Shown: piece by piece, positions 41,874 through 51,445 of the stretch | Layout of the letters: the number at the start of each line of letters is the position of its first letter | Position numbering within the stretch: position 1 is the stretch's first letter | DNA from: Pseudomonas putida | GTDB lineage: Bacteria; Pseudomonadota; Gammaproteobacteria; Pseudomonadales; Pseudomonadaceae | Assembly (NCBI RefSeq): GCF_022627325.1 | Contig: NZ_JAETZZ010000007.1 | Location: 124,001-188,000 of the forward strand | Length of the DNA stretch: 64,000 bases | Direction of reading: 5' to 3' | Notes under the pieces: generated by a model | The model's database searches: none | What the model was told of the DNA's origin: nothing | Seen by the model: the letters and a program-made list of their open reading frames with translations, nothing else | Program-made: the position numbers and the translations under genes

Positions 41874-43257
41874 GGCCATGCTCCAGCCAGGTCAGCGGTG
41901 AGGTGTCAGCGTGAGGCAGGCCGAGGCGCTCCAGTGCTTCGTGCCAGTCGCCCAGGCGCTCGGCGTCCAGGGCCTGGCCGGGTGCCGCCTGCAGCAACCA
42001 GATGCGCGTGGCGCCGGCATTGCGTGCCAGTTCGGCCAGCAGCGCGAGGCTGCCACGGTCCGGCGAACGGCGCGGGTCGCAGGCGATCGCCAGGCGCGCC
42101 GGGGGGAAGCGGCTGAGCTGTTCGAGCAGGCGGTTGCGCGACTCGCGGCTGTCGAGCACCCCGGCGTCGGTCACGCCCTTGCTCAGGGCAGGGGGCCACG
42201 GGCGCTGGTCGTCCAGTTCCAGCCCGACCAACAGGGCGCCGCTGCTGCCGGAATCCAATTGGCCAGCCTGGAATTGGGGCAGGGAGTGGGGCGCCGTATC
42301 TTGCACGCCGATACGTTCGCTGCGCGGCATCAACGCTTCACGCAGTTGCGCATAGCCGGGCAGGCTGAGGTCCAGGGCCAGGCGTTGGCGGCCCTGGCGC
42401 CAGCGCCACAGGCACAGCCCGGCCAGCAGCACACGGGGCAGCAGGCCATACACCAGCACCACGCCGAGCAGCCAGCTGGCCCACGCCTGGCGGGCGATGT
42501 CGAGGGCGGGCAGGGTGTCGCCGCTGAGGCGGATCATGCTCTCGTCCGGCACGGCGAAGCCGAGCAGCGAGGGCAGGGCGCCGAGGGCTTGGGTCAGGTT
42601 GACGAAGGGGTCGGCAGCGAGCAGCGTGGTCTCCCAGACGAAGCCATAGCGCCGTGTGGCGAGCAGTGCCAGCAACAGCGCCAGCGCGCTGAGCATGGCC
42701 AGCGCCCACAAGCTGTGGACCAGCAGGCCAAGCAGCCAGCGGTTCAGGCGCTGGCGTTGCAGCAGCACCAGCAGCGCCGGGGCCAGGTGCGCGGCCTTGG
42801 CATCGCGGGCGAAGCGTTCGCTCAGCCACAACCACAGCCGCCCGAGGTTGGCGCCGTGTTCGCCGCTTAGCACCAGGCCTGCAGCCCATCCCAGCAGCAT
42901 CAGCAGGTTCAGCCCGAGCAGACTGCCCAGGGCCCAGAATACGTTGACCGGGCGTTGCCCGTCGCCCAAGGCGGCAAAGGCCATGCCGGCGCCACTGACG
43001 ACGGCCAGCAGCGTCAACGCCAGCAGCGCCAGGCGTGCGCCTTGCTTCCAGCGCTGCAAGGCGGTGCTGATGCCATCGCGTTCCGCCAGGAACATTGCCC
43101 GTGCTTCGATGCGCGCGGCCAGGTCGCCCCCGTGCTGGCGGGCGTGGCGGTTGGCTTCCTGGTCTTCCAGGGGGCCGGCGTGTTCCTCGCGCAGGCGTAT
43201 CGCTTCGGTGAGCCAGCGCTTGTCCAGTGGAGTCGGTCCAGTCACAAGGTCTTCCAT
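41866..43257 (-). CDS. DUF2868-domain membrane protein
   Basis: A 463-residue protein with about four hydrophobic spans (around residues 75-95, 105-125, 170-195, 280-305) and large soluble parts. The N-terminus has TEAIRLREEHAGPLED and RARQ-like content typical of DUF2868. The C-terminal 150 residues form an alpha/beta region. It overlaps the GTPase gene by eight bases. The start at 43257 is 54 bases from the divergent folA start. Confidence 0.82.
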   Translation of the reverse strand: MEDLVTGPTPLDKRWLTEAIRLREEHAGPLEDQEANRHARQHGGDLAARIEARAMFLAERDGISTALQRWKQGARLALLALTLLAVVSGAGMAFAALGDGQRPVNVFWALGSLLGLNLLMLLGWAAGLVLSGEHGANLGRLWLWLSERFARDAKAAHLAPALLVLLQRQRLNRWLLGLLVHSLWALAMLSALALLLALLATRRYGFVWETTLLAADPFVNLTQALGALPSLLGFAVPDESMIRLSGDTLPALDIARQAWASWLLGVVLVYGLLPRVLLAGLCLWRWRQGRQRLALDLSLPGYAQLREALMPRSERIGVQDTAPHSLPQFQAGQLDSGSSGALLVGLELDDQRPWPPALSKGVTDAGVLDSRESRNRLLEQLSRFPPARLAIACDPRRSPDRGSLALLAELARNAGATRIWLLQAAPGQALDAERLGDWHEALERLGLPHADTSPLTWLEHGHD

Positions 43258-43311
43258 TGCACGGTTCAGGGCGCAAGCATAACCCACTGCGGGTTTGCTA
43301 TCCTCGCCGGC

Positions 43312-43830
43312 ATGACTACCTCACTCCCTCTCAGCCTGATTGCGGCGCTCGCCGAGAACCGCGTGATCGGCATCGACAACTCCATGCCCTGGCACTTGCC
43401 GGGGGACTTCAAGTACTTCAAGGCCACCACCTTGGGCAAGCCGATCATCATGGGCCGCAAGACCTGGGATTCGCTCGGCCGGCCGTTGCCAGGGCGCCTG
43501 AACCTGGTGGTCAGCCGTCAGCCGGGCCTGGTGCTGGCCGGCGCCGAAGTGTTCGCCTCGCTGGAAGATGCGCTGCTGCGCGCCGAACAATGGGCGCGTG
43601 AGCAAGGCGTCGATGAGCTGATGCTGATCGGCGGCGCGCAGTTGTATGCCCAGGCGTTGGACAAAGGCCTGGTCAGCCGCATGTACCTGACCCGGGTGGA
43701 ACTGGAGCCGCAAGGCGATGCCTGGTTCCCTGAGTTCGACAAGGGGCAATGGCGGCTGGCTTCAAGTGAGCCGCAGGCCGGACCGGACACGCCTGCTTAT
43801 CACTTCGAGGTGTGGAACAAGCGTGGTTGA
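43312..43830 (+). CDS. folA: Dihydrofolate reductase
   Basis: A 172-residue NADPH-dependent enzyme restoring tetrahydrofolate, needed by ThyA. It has SLIAALAENRVIGIDNSMPW, the catalytic acid in LPGDFKYFK, IMGRKTWDSLGRPLPGR and the NADPH loop ELMLIGGAQLYAQAL. The ATG at 43312 gives the usual size. It is divergent from the DUF2868-DUF3482 pair and is followed by a strong hairpin. Confidence 0.95.
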   Translation: MTTSLPLSLIAALAENRVIGIDNSMPWHLPGDFKYFKATTLGKPIIMGRKTWDSLGRPLPGRLNLVVSRQPGLVLAGAEVFASLEDALLRAEQWAREQGVDELMLIGGAQLYAQALDKGLVSRMYLTRVELEPQGDAWFPEFDKGQWRLASSEPQAGPDTPAYHFEVWNKRG

Positions 43831-43858
43831 AAGGGGGGCTGCAGCAGCGGCCCCCCTT
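43831..43858. terminator. Bidirectional hairpin between folA and tcyP
   Basis: AAGGGGGGC (43831-43839) pairs with GCCCCCCTT (43850-43858) around a 10-base loop. It begins right after the folA stop and ends four bases before the tcyP stop. Confidence 0.8.
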
Positions 43859-43862
43859 CATT

Positions 43863-45254
43863 TCAGGAGTGGCTCAGCTCGGCATGCTCATCGCCGGCCA
43901 GCACATCCTTGTCGGTTTCTTTGAGCAGTTGGCTGGTCACCACGCCCGCCGTCATCGACCCGTTCACGTTCAGCGCCGTGCGGCCCATGTCGATCAGCGG
44001 CTCGACTGAAATCAGCAGCGCCACCAGTTCCACTGGCAGGCCCATGGCCGGCAGTACGATCAGCGCCGCGAAGGTCGCACCACCGCCCACACCGGCAACG
44101 CCCGCTGAGCTCAGGGTGACGATCGCCACCAGGGTCGCGACCCACAGCGGGTCGAACGTATCGATGCCTACGGCCGGGGCTACCATTACCGCCAACATGG
44201 CCGGGTACAGGCCGGCGCAGCCGTTCTGGCCGATGGTGGTGCCGAACGATGCGCTGAAGCTGGCGATCGACTGCGGCACGCCCAGGCGGCGGGTTTGCGC
44301 TTCGATGTTCAGCGGGATGCTGGCGGCGCTGGAGCGGCTGGTGAAGGCGAAGGTCAGCACTGGCCAGACCTTGCGGAAGAAGCGCAGCGGGCTGACGCCG
44401 GTGGCGGCGAGGATGATGCCGTGCACCACGAACATCAGGCCCAGGCCGATGTACGACACCACCACGAAGCTGCCCAGTTTGAGGATGTCATCCAGGTTGG
44501 AGCTGGCCACGACCTTGGTCATCAGCGCCAGCACGCCATAGGGGGTGAGCTTCATCACTACGCGCACCAGGCGCATCACCCAGGCTTGCAGGGTGTCGAT
44601 GGCCGACAAGGCCCGCTGGCCCTTTTCGGCATCGTCCTTGATCAGCTGCAACGCGGCCAGCCCGACGAACACGGCGAAGATCACCACGCTGATGATCGAG
44701 GTCGGTTTGGCCCGCGCCAGGTCGCCTACCGGGTTGCTGGGGATGAACGACAGCAGCAATTGCGGGATGTTGAGGTCGGCGACCTTGCCCGCGTAATCGC
44801 TGTGGATAACGTGCATGCGTGCACTTTCCTGGGCACCGGCGACCAGGCCTTCGGCGCTCAGGCCGAACAGGTTGGTCAGGACGATGCCGATCAGCGCAGC
44901 GATGGCGGTGGTCAGCAGCAGGGTGCCGATGCTCAGCACGCTGATGCGGCCCAGTGAAGAGGCATTGTGCAGGCGGGCCACGGCGCTGAGGATCGAGGCG
45001 AAGATCAGCGGCATGACGATCATCTGCAGCAAGCCGACGTAGCCGTTGCCGACCAGGTCGAGCCAGCCGATGGTGGCTTTGAGGACCGGGTGGCCTGCAC
45101 CGTAGATCGTGTGCAGGACCAAGCCGAAACCTACGCCCAGTGCCAGGCCCAGCAGGACTTTCTTGGCCAGGCTCCAGTCAGTATGGCGAGTTTGCGCCAG
45201 GCCCAGCAGCAAGGCCAGGAACACCAGCAGGTTGAGAGACAGCGGCAGGTTCAT
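43863..45254 (-). CDS. tcyP: L-cystine:cation symporter TcyP/YdjN
   Basis: A 463-residue DAACS-family transporter with about eight spans and two re-entrant loops. It has [18 protein letters not shown] and the serine-rich loop [33 protein letters not shown] and the final [11 protein letters not shown] complete the family pattern. The annotation to cystine rather than dicarboxylates follows its resemblance to YdjN/TcyP. The ATG at 45254 has GGAGC upstream. Cystine uptake links it to the sulfur theme of the window. Confidence 0.9.
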   Translation of the reverse strand: MNLPLSLNLLVFLALLLGLAQTRHTDWSLAKKVLLGLALGVGFGLVLHTIYGAGHPVLKATIGWLDLVGNGYVGLLQMIVMPLIFASILSAVARLHNASSLGRISVLSIGTLLLTTAIAALIGIVLTNLFGLSAEGLVAGAQESARMHVIHSDYAGKVADLNIPQLLLSFIPSNPVGDLARAKPTSIISVVIFAVFVGLAALQLIKDDAEKGQRALSAIDTLQAWVMRLVRVVMKLTPYGVLALMTKVVASSNLDDILKLGSFVVVSYIGLGLMFVVHGIILAATGVSPLRFFRKVWPVLTFAFTSRSSAASIPLNIEAQTRRLGVPQSIASFSASFGTTIGQNGCAGLYPAMLAVMVAPAVGIDTFDPLWVATLVAIVTLSSAGVAGVGGGATFAALIVLPAMGLPVELVALLISVEPLIDMGRTALNVNGSMTAGVVTSQLLKETDKDVLAGDEHAELSHS

Positions 45255-45495
45255 TGAAGCTCCAGGAAAAAGCAGAAGAGGCATCGCCTCTGTGAGCGAT
45301 TGCGAACGGAAATGCTAACAGCCTGAAAACAAACGAATTTATACCCAAAAGTAATTGGATTAGTCGTTTATGGAATAACAGGCTGTCGCTAATAGCAATG
45401 AACACGACGTTTACCATTGTGTGAACGTCGTAGTGAAAGGGGGCACGGGTGGATTGTTGGTCTAGTTTTTCCCGGTCACTTCAGGAGATTGATAT

Positions 45496-46551
45496 ATGAA
45501 GTTTGCTCCGAAAGCCTGGGCCATCGGTTTGTCCCTGCTGTTCAGTATCGAAAGCGGAGCCACCGAGCTCAAGCATTGGCCAGCCGAGGCGGCCAAGCAG
45601 CTCGACGCGATGATCGCCGCCAATGCCAACAAGGGTAACTACGCGGTGTTCGACATGGACAACACCAGCTACCGCTACGACCTTGAGGAAGCCTTGCTGC
45701 CGTTCATGGAAAACAAGGGCCTGCTGAGCCGTGAAAAGCTCGACCCTTCACTCAAGCTGATCCCGTTCAAAGACACCGCAGAGCACAAGGAAAGCCTGTT
45801 CAGTTATTACTATCGCCTGTGCGAAATCGACGACATGGTCTGCTACCCGTGGGTGGCTCAGGTGTTCTCGGGCTTCACACTGAAAGAGCTGAAAGTGCAG
45901 GTCGATGAGCTGATGGCGTCTGCCAAACCTGTCCCCAGCACCTACTTTGACGGTGACCAGGTAAAAGCCATCGAGGTGCAACCCCCCAAGGTCTTCGCCG
46001 GCCAGGCCGAGCTTTACAACAAGCTGATGGAAAATGGCATCGAGGTGTATGTCATTTCGGCCGCCTCCGAAGAGCTGGTACGCATGGTGGCGTCCGACCC
46101 CAAGTATGGCTACAACGTGAAACCGCAGAACGTCATTGGCGTCAGCCTGCTGCTCAAGGACCGTACCAACGGCCACTTGACCACCGCACGCAAGCAGATC
46201 AGTGAAGGCAAGTACGATGCGACGGCCAACGCTGGCCTGGAACTGACCCCCTACCTATGGACGCCGGCGACATGGATGGCGGGCAAGCAAGCGGCGATCC
46301 TCACCTACATCGATGAGTGGAAGAAGCCGGTGCTGGTGGGGGGTGATACCCCGACCAGTGATGGCTACATGCAGTTTCATGGCGTGGACGTTGGCAAGGG
46401 CGGCATCCACCTGTGGATAAACCGCAAGGCCAAGTACATGGACCAGTTGAACGGGATGATCGCCAAAAACGCGGCGGCCCAGGCCAAGGCGGGGTTGCCG
46501 GTGACAGCAGACAAGAATTGGGTGGTGGTCACACCGGAGCAGATTCAGTAG
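45496..46551 (+). CDS. pchP: Phosphorylcholine phosphatase
   Basis: A 351-residue periplasmic HAD phosphatase releasing choline from phosphorylcholine. A signal peptide (about 22 residues, ending near ESGAT) precedes the enzyme. Motif I is VFDMDNTSYRYD, motif II VISAASEE, and motif III/IV GGDTPTSDGYMQF. The match with P. aeruginosa PchP in length and motifs is close. AGGAG is upstream. The product choline feeds the glycine betaine route. Confidence 0.93.
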   Translation: MKFAPKAWAIGLSLLFSIESGATELKHWPAEAAKQLDAMIAANANKGNYAVFDMDNTSYRYDLEEALLPFMENKGLLSREKLDPSLKLIPFKDTAEHKESLFSYYYRLCEIDDMVCYPWVAQVFSGFTLKELKVQVDELMASAKPVPSTYFDGDQVKAIEVQPPKVFAGQAELYNKLMENGIEVYVISAASEELVRMVASDPKYGYNVKPQNVIGVSLLLKDRTNGHLTTARKQISEGKYDATANAGLELTPYLWTPATWMAGKQAAILTYIDEWKKPVLVGGDTPTSDGYMQFHGVDVGKGGIHLWINRKAKYMDQLNGMIAKNAAAQAKAGLPVTADKNWVVVTPEQIQ

Positions 46552-46578
46552 GCCATTGGGGCTGTGCAACGCCTCGCC

Positions 46579-46640
46579 GGCAGGCCAGCGCCCCATACCT
46601 GTGGGCGCTGGCCTGCCAGCGATGGGCCGCAGAGCGGCCC
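46579..46640. terminator. Two hairpins between pchP and ilvD
   Basis: A 15-base-pair perfect stem (46579-46593 with 46603-46617) resembling a REP element is followed by GGGCCGC (46624-46630), loop AGA, GCGGCCC (46634-46640). They separate the convergent pchP and ilvD genes. Confidence 0.8.
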
Positions 46641-46677
46641 CAAATCGCTTGACTGACTCGTATCAGCGCTCAGGGCC

Positions 46678-48519
46678 TCACAGCCCTTCCAGCATCGCCT
46701 TGTTGCGCACCGCACCCTTGTCGGCACTGGTCGCCAGCAGGGCGTAGGCCTTCAGCGCGGTGGTCACCTTGCGTGGGCGCACTTCGGCCGGTTTCCAGCC
46801 TTTCTTGTCCTGCTCCACGCGGCGCGCAGCCAGCTCTTCATCGCTGACCTGCAGGTTGATCGAACGGTTGGGGATGTCGATCAATACCTTGTCGCCGTCA
46901 CGTACCAGGCCGATCGCGCCGCCAGCAGCGGCCTCGGGCGAGGCGTGGCCGATCGACAGGCCCGAGGTACCACCCGAGAACCGGCCATCGGTGAGCAACG
47001 CACAGGCTTTACCCAGGCCTTTGGATTTCAGGTACGAAGTCGGGTAGAGCATTTCTTGCATGCCCGGGCCGCCTTTCGGGCCTTCATAGCGGATGATGAC
47101 GATGTCACCAGCCTTCACTTCGTCGGCGAGGATGCCGCGCACGGCGCTGTCCTGGCTTTCGAAGATCTTGGCGTTGCCTTCGAACACATGGATCGACTCA
47201 TCGACACCTGCGGTTTTCACCACGCAGCCATCCAGGGCGATGTTGCCGTACAGCACGGCCAGCCCGCCTTCCTGTGAGTAAGCGTGTTCGAAGCTGCGAA
47301 TGCAGCCGTTTTCACGGTCGTCGTCCAGGGTTTCCCAACGGGTCGACTGGCTGAAGGCCGTCTGGGTCGGGATACCCGCCGGGCCGGCTTTGAAGAAGGT
47401 GTGCACCGCTTCATCGTCGGTTTGGGTGATATCCCACTTGGCGATGGCTTCTTCCATGCTGCGGCTGTGAACCGTCGGCAGGTCGGTGTGCAGCAGGCCG
47501 CCACGGGCCAGCGAACCGAGGATGCTGAAGATGCCGCCGGCGCGGTGCACGTCTTCCATGTGGTACTTCTGGATGTTCGGCGCCACTTTGCACAGCTGCG
47601 GCACTTTGCGCGACAGGCGGTCGATGTCGCGCAGGTCGAACGCCACTTCGCCTTCCTGGGCTGCGGCCAGCAGGTGCAGGATGGTGTTGGTCGAGCCGCC
47701 CATGGCGATGTCGAGCATCATGGCGTTTTCGAACGCCTTGAAGTTGGCGATGCTGCGCGGCAGGACCGATTCGTCGTTCTCGCCGTAGTAGCGCTTGCAC
47801 AGCTCGACGATGGTGCGCCCGGCAGTGAGGAACAACTGCTCACGGTCGGCGTGGGTGGCCAGGGTCGAGCCGTTGCCCGGCAGGGCCAGGCCCAGGGCCT
47901 CGGTCAGGCAGTTCATCGAGTTGGCGGTGAACATGCCGGAGCACGAACCGCAGGTCGGGCAGGCGCTGCGCTCGTATTCGGCGACTTTTTCGTCGGACGC
48001 CGTGGAGTCCGCGGCGATGACCATGGCGTCGACCAGGTCCAGGCCGTGGCTGGCCAGTTTGGTCTTGCCGGCTTCCATCGGGCCACCGGAAACGAAGATC
48101 ACCGGGATGTTCAGGCGCAGGGCAGCCATCAGCATGCCGGGGGTGATCTTGTCGCAGTTGGAGATGCACACGATGGCGTCGGCGCAGTGGGCGTTGACCA
48201 TGTATTCCACGGCGTCGGCAATGATCTCGCGGCTTGGCAGCGAGTACAGCATGCCGTCGTGGCCCATGGCGATGCCGTCATCGACCGCGATCGTGTTGAA
48301 TTCCTTGGCCACGCCACCGGCGCGTTCGATTTCGCGGGCGACCAGCTGGCCCAGGTCCTTCAGGTGCACGTGCCCCGGGACGAACTGGGTGAACGAGTTG
48401 GCGATGGCGATGATCGGTTTCTTGAAGTCTTCGTCCTTCATCCCGGTGGCGCGCCACAGGGCACGGGCGCCGGCCATGTTGCGGCCTTGGGTGGAAGTCT
48501 TGGAACGATAATCAGGCAT
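46678..48519 (-). CDS. ilvD: Dihydroxy-acid dehydratase
   Basis: A 613-residue Fe-S dehydratase in valine, leucine and isoleucine synthesis. The iron-sulfur cysteines lie in [15 protein letters not shown] and [18 protein letters not shown]; the magnesium-binding lysine region is in [20 protein letters not shown]. The C-terminal [15 protein letters not shown] is intact. The start follows CCAGGAG. It works after the keto-acid reductoisomerase and downstream of IlvA for isoleucine. Confidence 0.96.
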   Translation of the reverse strand: MPDYRSKTSTQGRNMAGARALWRATGMKDEDFKKPIIAIANSFTQFVPGHVHLKDLGQLVAREIERAGGVAKEFNTIAVDDGIAMGHDGMLYSLPSREIIADAVEYMVNAHCADAIVCISNCDKITPGMLMAALRLNIPVIFVSGGPMEAGKTKLASHGLDLVDAMVIAADSTASDEKVAEYERSACPTCGSCSGMFTANSMNCLTEALGLALPGNGSTLATHADREQLFLTAGRTIVELCKRYYGENDESVLPRSIANFKAFENAMMLDIAMGGSTNTILHLLAAAQEGEVAFDLRDIDRLSRKVPQLCKVAPNIQKYHMEDVHRAGGIFSILGSLARGGLLHTDLPTVHSRSMEEAIAKWDITQTDDEAVHTFFKAGPAGIPTQTAFSQSTRWETLDDDRENGCIRSFEHAYSQEGGLAVLYGNIALDGCVVKTAGVDESIHVFEGNAKIFESQDSAVRGILADEVKAGDIVIIRYEGPKGGPGMQEMLYPTSYLKSKGLGKACALLTDGRFSGGTSGLSIGHASPEAAAGGAIGLVRDGDKVLIDIPNRSINLQVSDEELAARRVEQDKKGWKPAEVRPRKVTTALKAYALLATSADKGAVRNKAMLEGL

Positions 48520-48998
48520 GAAGCACTCCTGGCGGCTTAATCAGGTCACAAAAAGGGGAGTGAGCTTCTCTTTTCCTATGCGCCTCAGGCCGGTTGCCAC
48601 TGGCACGGATGGGGCCGAAGACACTACGGGATCGCCGCGTGCTCGACCAGAGCTCATAAACCCGCCGGGGATGACTGGCGATGAATAGCCCGATTCTACA
48701 CCGCTGGCGCGGTGAGGGAATGGCGATGTGTCTGGGCGGTGGTTCGGGAAGTGTGACCGGCACTTTGTAGGACCCATCCGAAAAGCCCGATGCGCTGCTG
48801 ACAGGTGCGTCCTGGCTGCTTATGATCCGCCGCGCCGCATGTGCGGCTTCACGAGACACTACCTCAATGGACCTTCCCAGTTTCAGTTCTTACAGAACCT
48901 GCAAATTGGCGCTGAGCGCGCCGTCGTCAGGGCTTGCGAAGGCTTGAGTCGATCAGGCTGAGGTTCGCGGGTGCCTGTGTCGGCGCCTGGAGAATCTC
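48520..48998. other. 479-base gap between ilvD and mgtE without a supported gene
   Basis: This divergent spacer must hold promoters for ilvD and mgtE. Open frames within it have no convincing ribosome sites or protein features. A short imperfect stem (AAAAGGGGAG...CTTCTCTTTT, 48550-48573) lies in the ilvD leader. I recognise no riboswitch or attenuator peptide, although a magnesium or branched-chain amino-acid leader is conceivable. Confidence 0.5.
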
Positions 48999-50054
48999 AT
49001 GCAACACACGTCCGATTTCGTCGTTTCCCCGCTCGACCTGCGTCAGGCTGCCCAGGCGCGGCGTGATGGCCTGCTTCATCCTGAAGGCTACGTCGAAGGC
49101 ACTGCCGGCTACCTGATGACCAGCGAGTATTCGTGCCTGGATGCCGGCCTCACTGCCAGCCAGGCGATCGACATGCTGCGCCGTGAGGCTGCAGATGCCG
49201 AAACCATCTATCAGTCCTATGTGCTCGACGAGAGCCGCAACCTGCTGGGTACGCTTTCCCTGCGCGAGCTGATCCTTGCCGCGCCTGAACAGCCGATCGA
49301 GCAACTCATGGTGCGCAAGGTCATCTACGTATTCACCTCGACCCGTCAGGAGGAAGTGGCGCGGTTGATCCGCGAGCACGACCTGCTGGCGCTGCCGGTG
49401 CTGGATCAGGCCGGCCGGCTGGTGGGCCTGGTGACCTGCGATGACGCACTCGATGTGGTTGTCGAAGAGGCTACCGAAGACTTCCACAAGGGCGCATCCA
49501 TCACCAACCACGTGGGCAACCTCAGGGACGCCACTGTCAGCCTGCTGTACCGCAAGCGGGTGCTGTGGCTGGTGCTGCTGGTGTTTGGCAATCTGTTTTC
49601 GGGGGCGGGGATCGCGGCATTCGAGGAAACCATCGCCGCGCATATCGTCCTGGTGTTCTTCCTGCCCCTGTTGGTGGACAGCGGTGGCAACGCGGGCGCG
49701 CAATCGGCGACTTTGATGGTGCGTGGCCTGGCGACGGGCGAGGTGGTGATGCGCGACTGGTTGCGCATGCTGGCACGTGAATGCGCGGTGGCGCTGGCGC
49801 TGGGCGGCACCATGGCGGTGGCGGTGGCATCGCTGGGGGCGCTGCGCGGTGGGACGGAGGTCGCCTTGATCGTTGCCAGCAGCATGCTGGTGATCGTCCT
49901 GCTAGGCAGCCTGATTGGCATGAGCCTGCCCTTCATGTTCACCAGGCTCAAGCTTGACCCGGCCACTGCCAGCGGGCCGCTGGTGACTTCGATCGCCGAT
50001 GCGGCAGGGGTACTGGTGTACTTCGGTATCGCTTCTTACGTGCTGGGCATCTGA
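48999..50054 (+). CDS. mgtE: MgtE-family divalent cation transporter, short form
   Basis: A 351-residue MgtE-type channel. Two CBS domains (about residues 36-95 and 98-155) precede five membrane spans (about 190-350). The pore signature FLPLLVDSGGNAGAQSATLM is present with the later aspartate in SIADAAGVLVYFG. Typical MgtE proteins are about 450 residues and have an N-terminal helical Mg-sensing domain, which is missing here. GGAGAATCTC precedes the start. Transport of Mg2+ or Co2+ is likely; gating must differ. Confidence 0.87.
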   Translation: MQHTSDFVVSPLDLRQAAQARRDGLLHPEGYVEGTAGYLMTSEYSCLDAGLTASQAIDMLRREAADAETIYQSYVLDESRNLLGTLSLRELILAAPEQPIEQLMVRKVIYVFTSTRQEEVARLIREHDLLALPVLDQAGRLVGLVTCDDALDVVVEEATEDFHKGASITNHVGNLRDATVSLLYRKRVLWLVLLVFGNLFSGAGIAAFEETIAAHIVLVFFLPLLVDSGGNAGAQSATLMVRGLATGEVVMRDWLRMLARECAVALALGGTMAVAVASLGALRGGTEVALIVASSMLVIVLLGSLIGMSLPFMFTRLKLDPATASGPLVTSIADAAGVLVYFGIASYVLGI

Positions 50055-50058
50055 GGCA

Positions 50059-50087
50059 CCCAGGGGGCGGCAACGCGGCCCCCTGGG
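50059..50087. terminator. Bidirectional hairpin between mgtE and rlmI
   Basis: CCCAGGGGGC (50059-50068) pairs with GCCCCCTGGG (50078-50087), within the 39-base convergent gap. Confidence 0.75.
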
Positions 50088-50093
50088 CGTGAA

Positions 50094-51290
50094 TCAGCTG
50101 TTGGGCAGCAGCCGGCAGGTAATGCTCTTGATGTAGCGGGTTTCCGCGATGGCCGGGTGAACCGGGTGGTCCGGGCCTTGGCCGCCGCGCTCGAGCATTT
50201 GCAGGTTGCGGTCCAAGTGGCGGGCGCTGGTCAGCAGGATGTTGTTCAGGTCGTCCTCGGGCAAGTGCATCGAGCACGAGGCGCTGACCAGGATGCCATC
50301 CTTGGTCAGCATGCGCATGGCCTGTTCGTTGAGGCGGCGGTAAGCGGCCTCGCCGTTTTTCAGGTCTTTCTTGCGCTTGATGAACGCGGGTGGGTCGGCA
50401 ATGATCACGTCGAAGCGCTCTTCTGCGGCCTTCAGCTCGCGCAGTGCCTCGAATACATCACCTTCGATGCAGGTCAGTTTTTCGCTGATGCCATTGAGCG
50501 CGGCATTACGTTCCACGCCATCCAGGGCAAAGCCTGAGGCATCCACACAGAACACTTCGCTGGCGCCGAATGCGCCGGCCTGCACGCCCCAGCCACCGAT
50601 GTAGCTGAACAGGTCGAGCACACGCTTGCCTTTGACGTAGGGCGCCAGGCGTGCGCGGTTCATGCGGTGGTCATAGAACCAGCCGGTCTTCTGGCCTTCG
50701 CGTACCGGCGCTTCGAACTTCACGCCGTTTTCTTCCAGCGGGACCCAGTCCGGCACTTCGCCGTAGACGGTTTCGACATAACGCTGCAAGCCTTCGGCGT
50801 CACGGGCGGCGGAGTCGTTCTTGAACAGGATGCCGCTGGGCTTGAGCACCTGGACCAGGGCGGCGATCACGTCGTCCTTGTGCAGCTCCATGGTGGCGGA
50901 GGCCAGCTGTACCACGAGAATGTCGAAGAAGCGGTCGACCACCAGGCCCGGCAGCAGGTCAGAATCACCGTAGACCAGGCGGTAGCACGGCTGGTCGAAC
51001 AGGCGCTGGCGCAGGGACAGGGCGACGTTGAGGCGGTGTACCAGCAGCGACTTGTCCAGCGGCAGCTTGGCATCGCGCGACAGCAGGCGGGCGCAGATCA
51101 GGTTGTTCGGGCTCAGCGCCACGATGCCCAGCGGCTTGCCGTTGGCAGCCTCGAGAATTGCCTGTTGGCCGGCCTGAAAGCCCTGCAGCGGCGTCGCGGT
51201 GACATCGACTTCGTTGCTGTAGACCCACAGGTGGCCGGCGCGCAGGCGGCGGTCGGCATTGGCTTTGAGGCGAAGGCTGGGCAGGGACAT
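50094..51290 (-). CDS. rlmI: 23S rRNA (cytosine-1962) methyltransferase
   Basis: A 398-residue class I SAM methyltransferase. The N-terminal PUA domain (LRLKANADRRLRAGHLWVYS) binds rRNA. The methyltransferase part has the SAM loop VLDLFSYIGGWGVQAG, the catalytic region IIADPPAF and SCSMHLPED. The start MSLPSLRLK at 51290 has GGAG in CCGGAGCGACGTC; upstream codons in the frame are not conserved-looking. Length and motif order match RlmI/YccW. Confidence 0.92.
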   Translation of the reverse strand: MSLPSLRLKANADRRLRAGHLWVYSNEVDVTATPLQGFQAGQQAILEAANGKPLGIVALSPNNLICARLLSRDAKLPLDKSLLVHRLNVALSLRQRLFDQPCYRLVYGDSDLLPGLVVDRFFDILVVQLASATMELHKDDVIAALVQVLKPSGILFKNDSAARDAEGLQRYVETVYGEVPDWVPLEENGVKFEAPVREGQKTGWFYDHRMNRARLAPYVKGKRVLDLFSYIGGWGVQAGAFGASEVFCVDASGFALDGVERNAALNGISEKLTCIEGDVFEALRELKAAEERFDVIIADPPAFIKRKKDLKNGEAAYRRLNEQAMRMLTKDGILVSASCSMHLPEDDLNNILLTSARHLDRNLQMLERGGQGPDHPVHPAIAETRYIKSITCRLLPNS

Positions 51291-51445
51291 GACGTCGCTC
51301 CGGGAAAAAAGAGCGGGAGTATAACCGGTTGGCCCTTGATTCGGTGCAGGGCACGACAAAGTGCCCTGCCTGTTCGCCAGCACAAGCGCTACAAGTCGAG
51401 CGAGCTACAGGGTTAGAATCGCTCGTCCACAAAGAGTATGTACGT

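Noticed and set aside
48512..48859. 115-codon open frame in the ilvD-mgtE spacer as a leader peptide or small gene
   Set aside because: No ribosome site, no run of branched-chain codons and no protein-like features.
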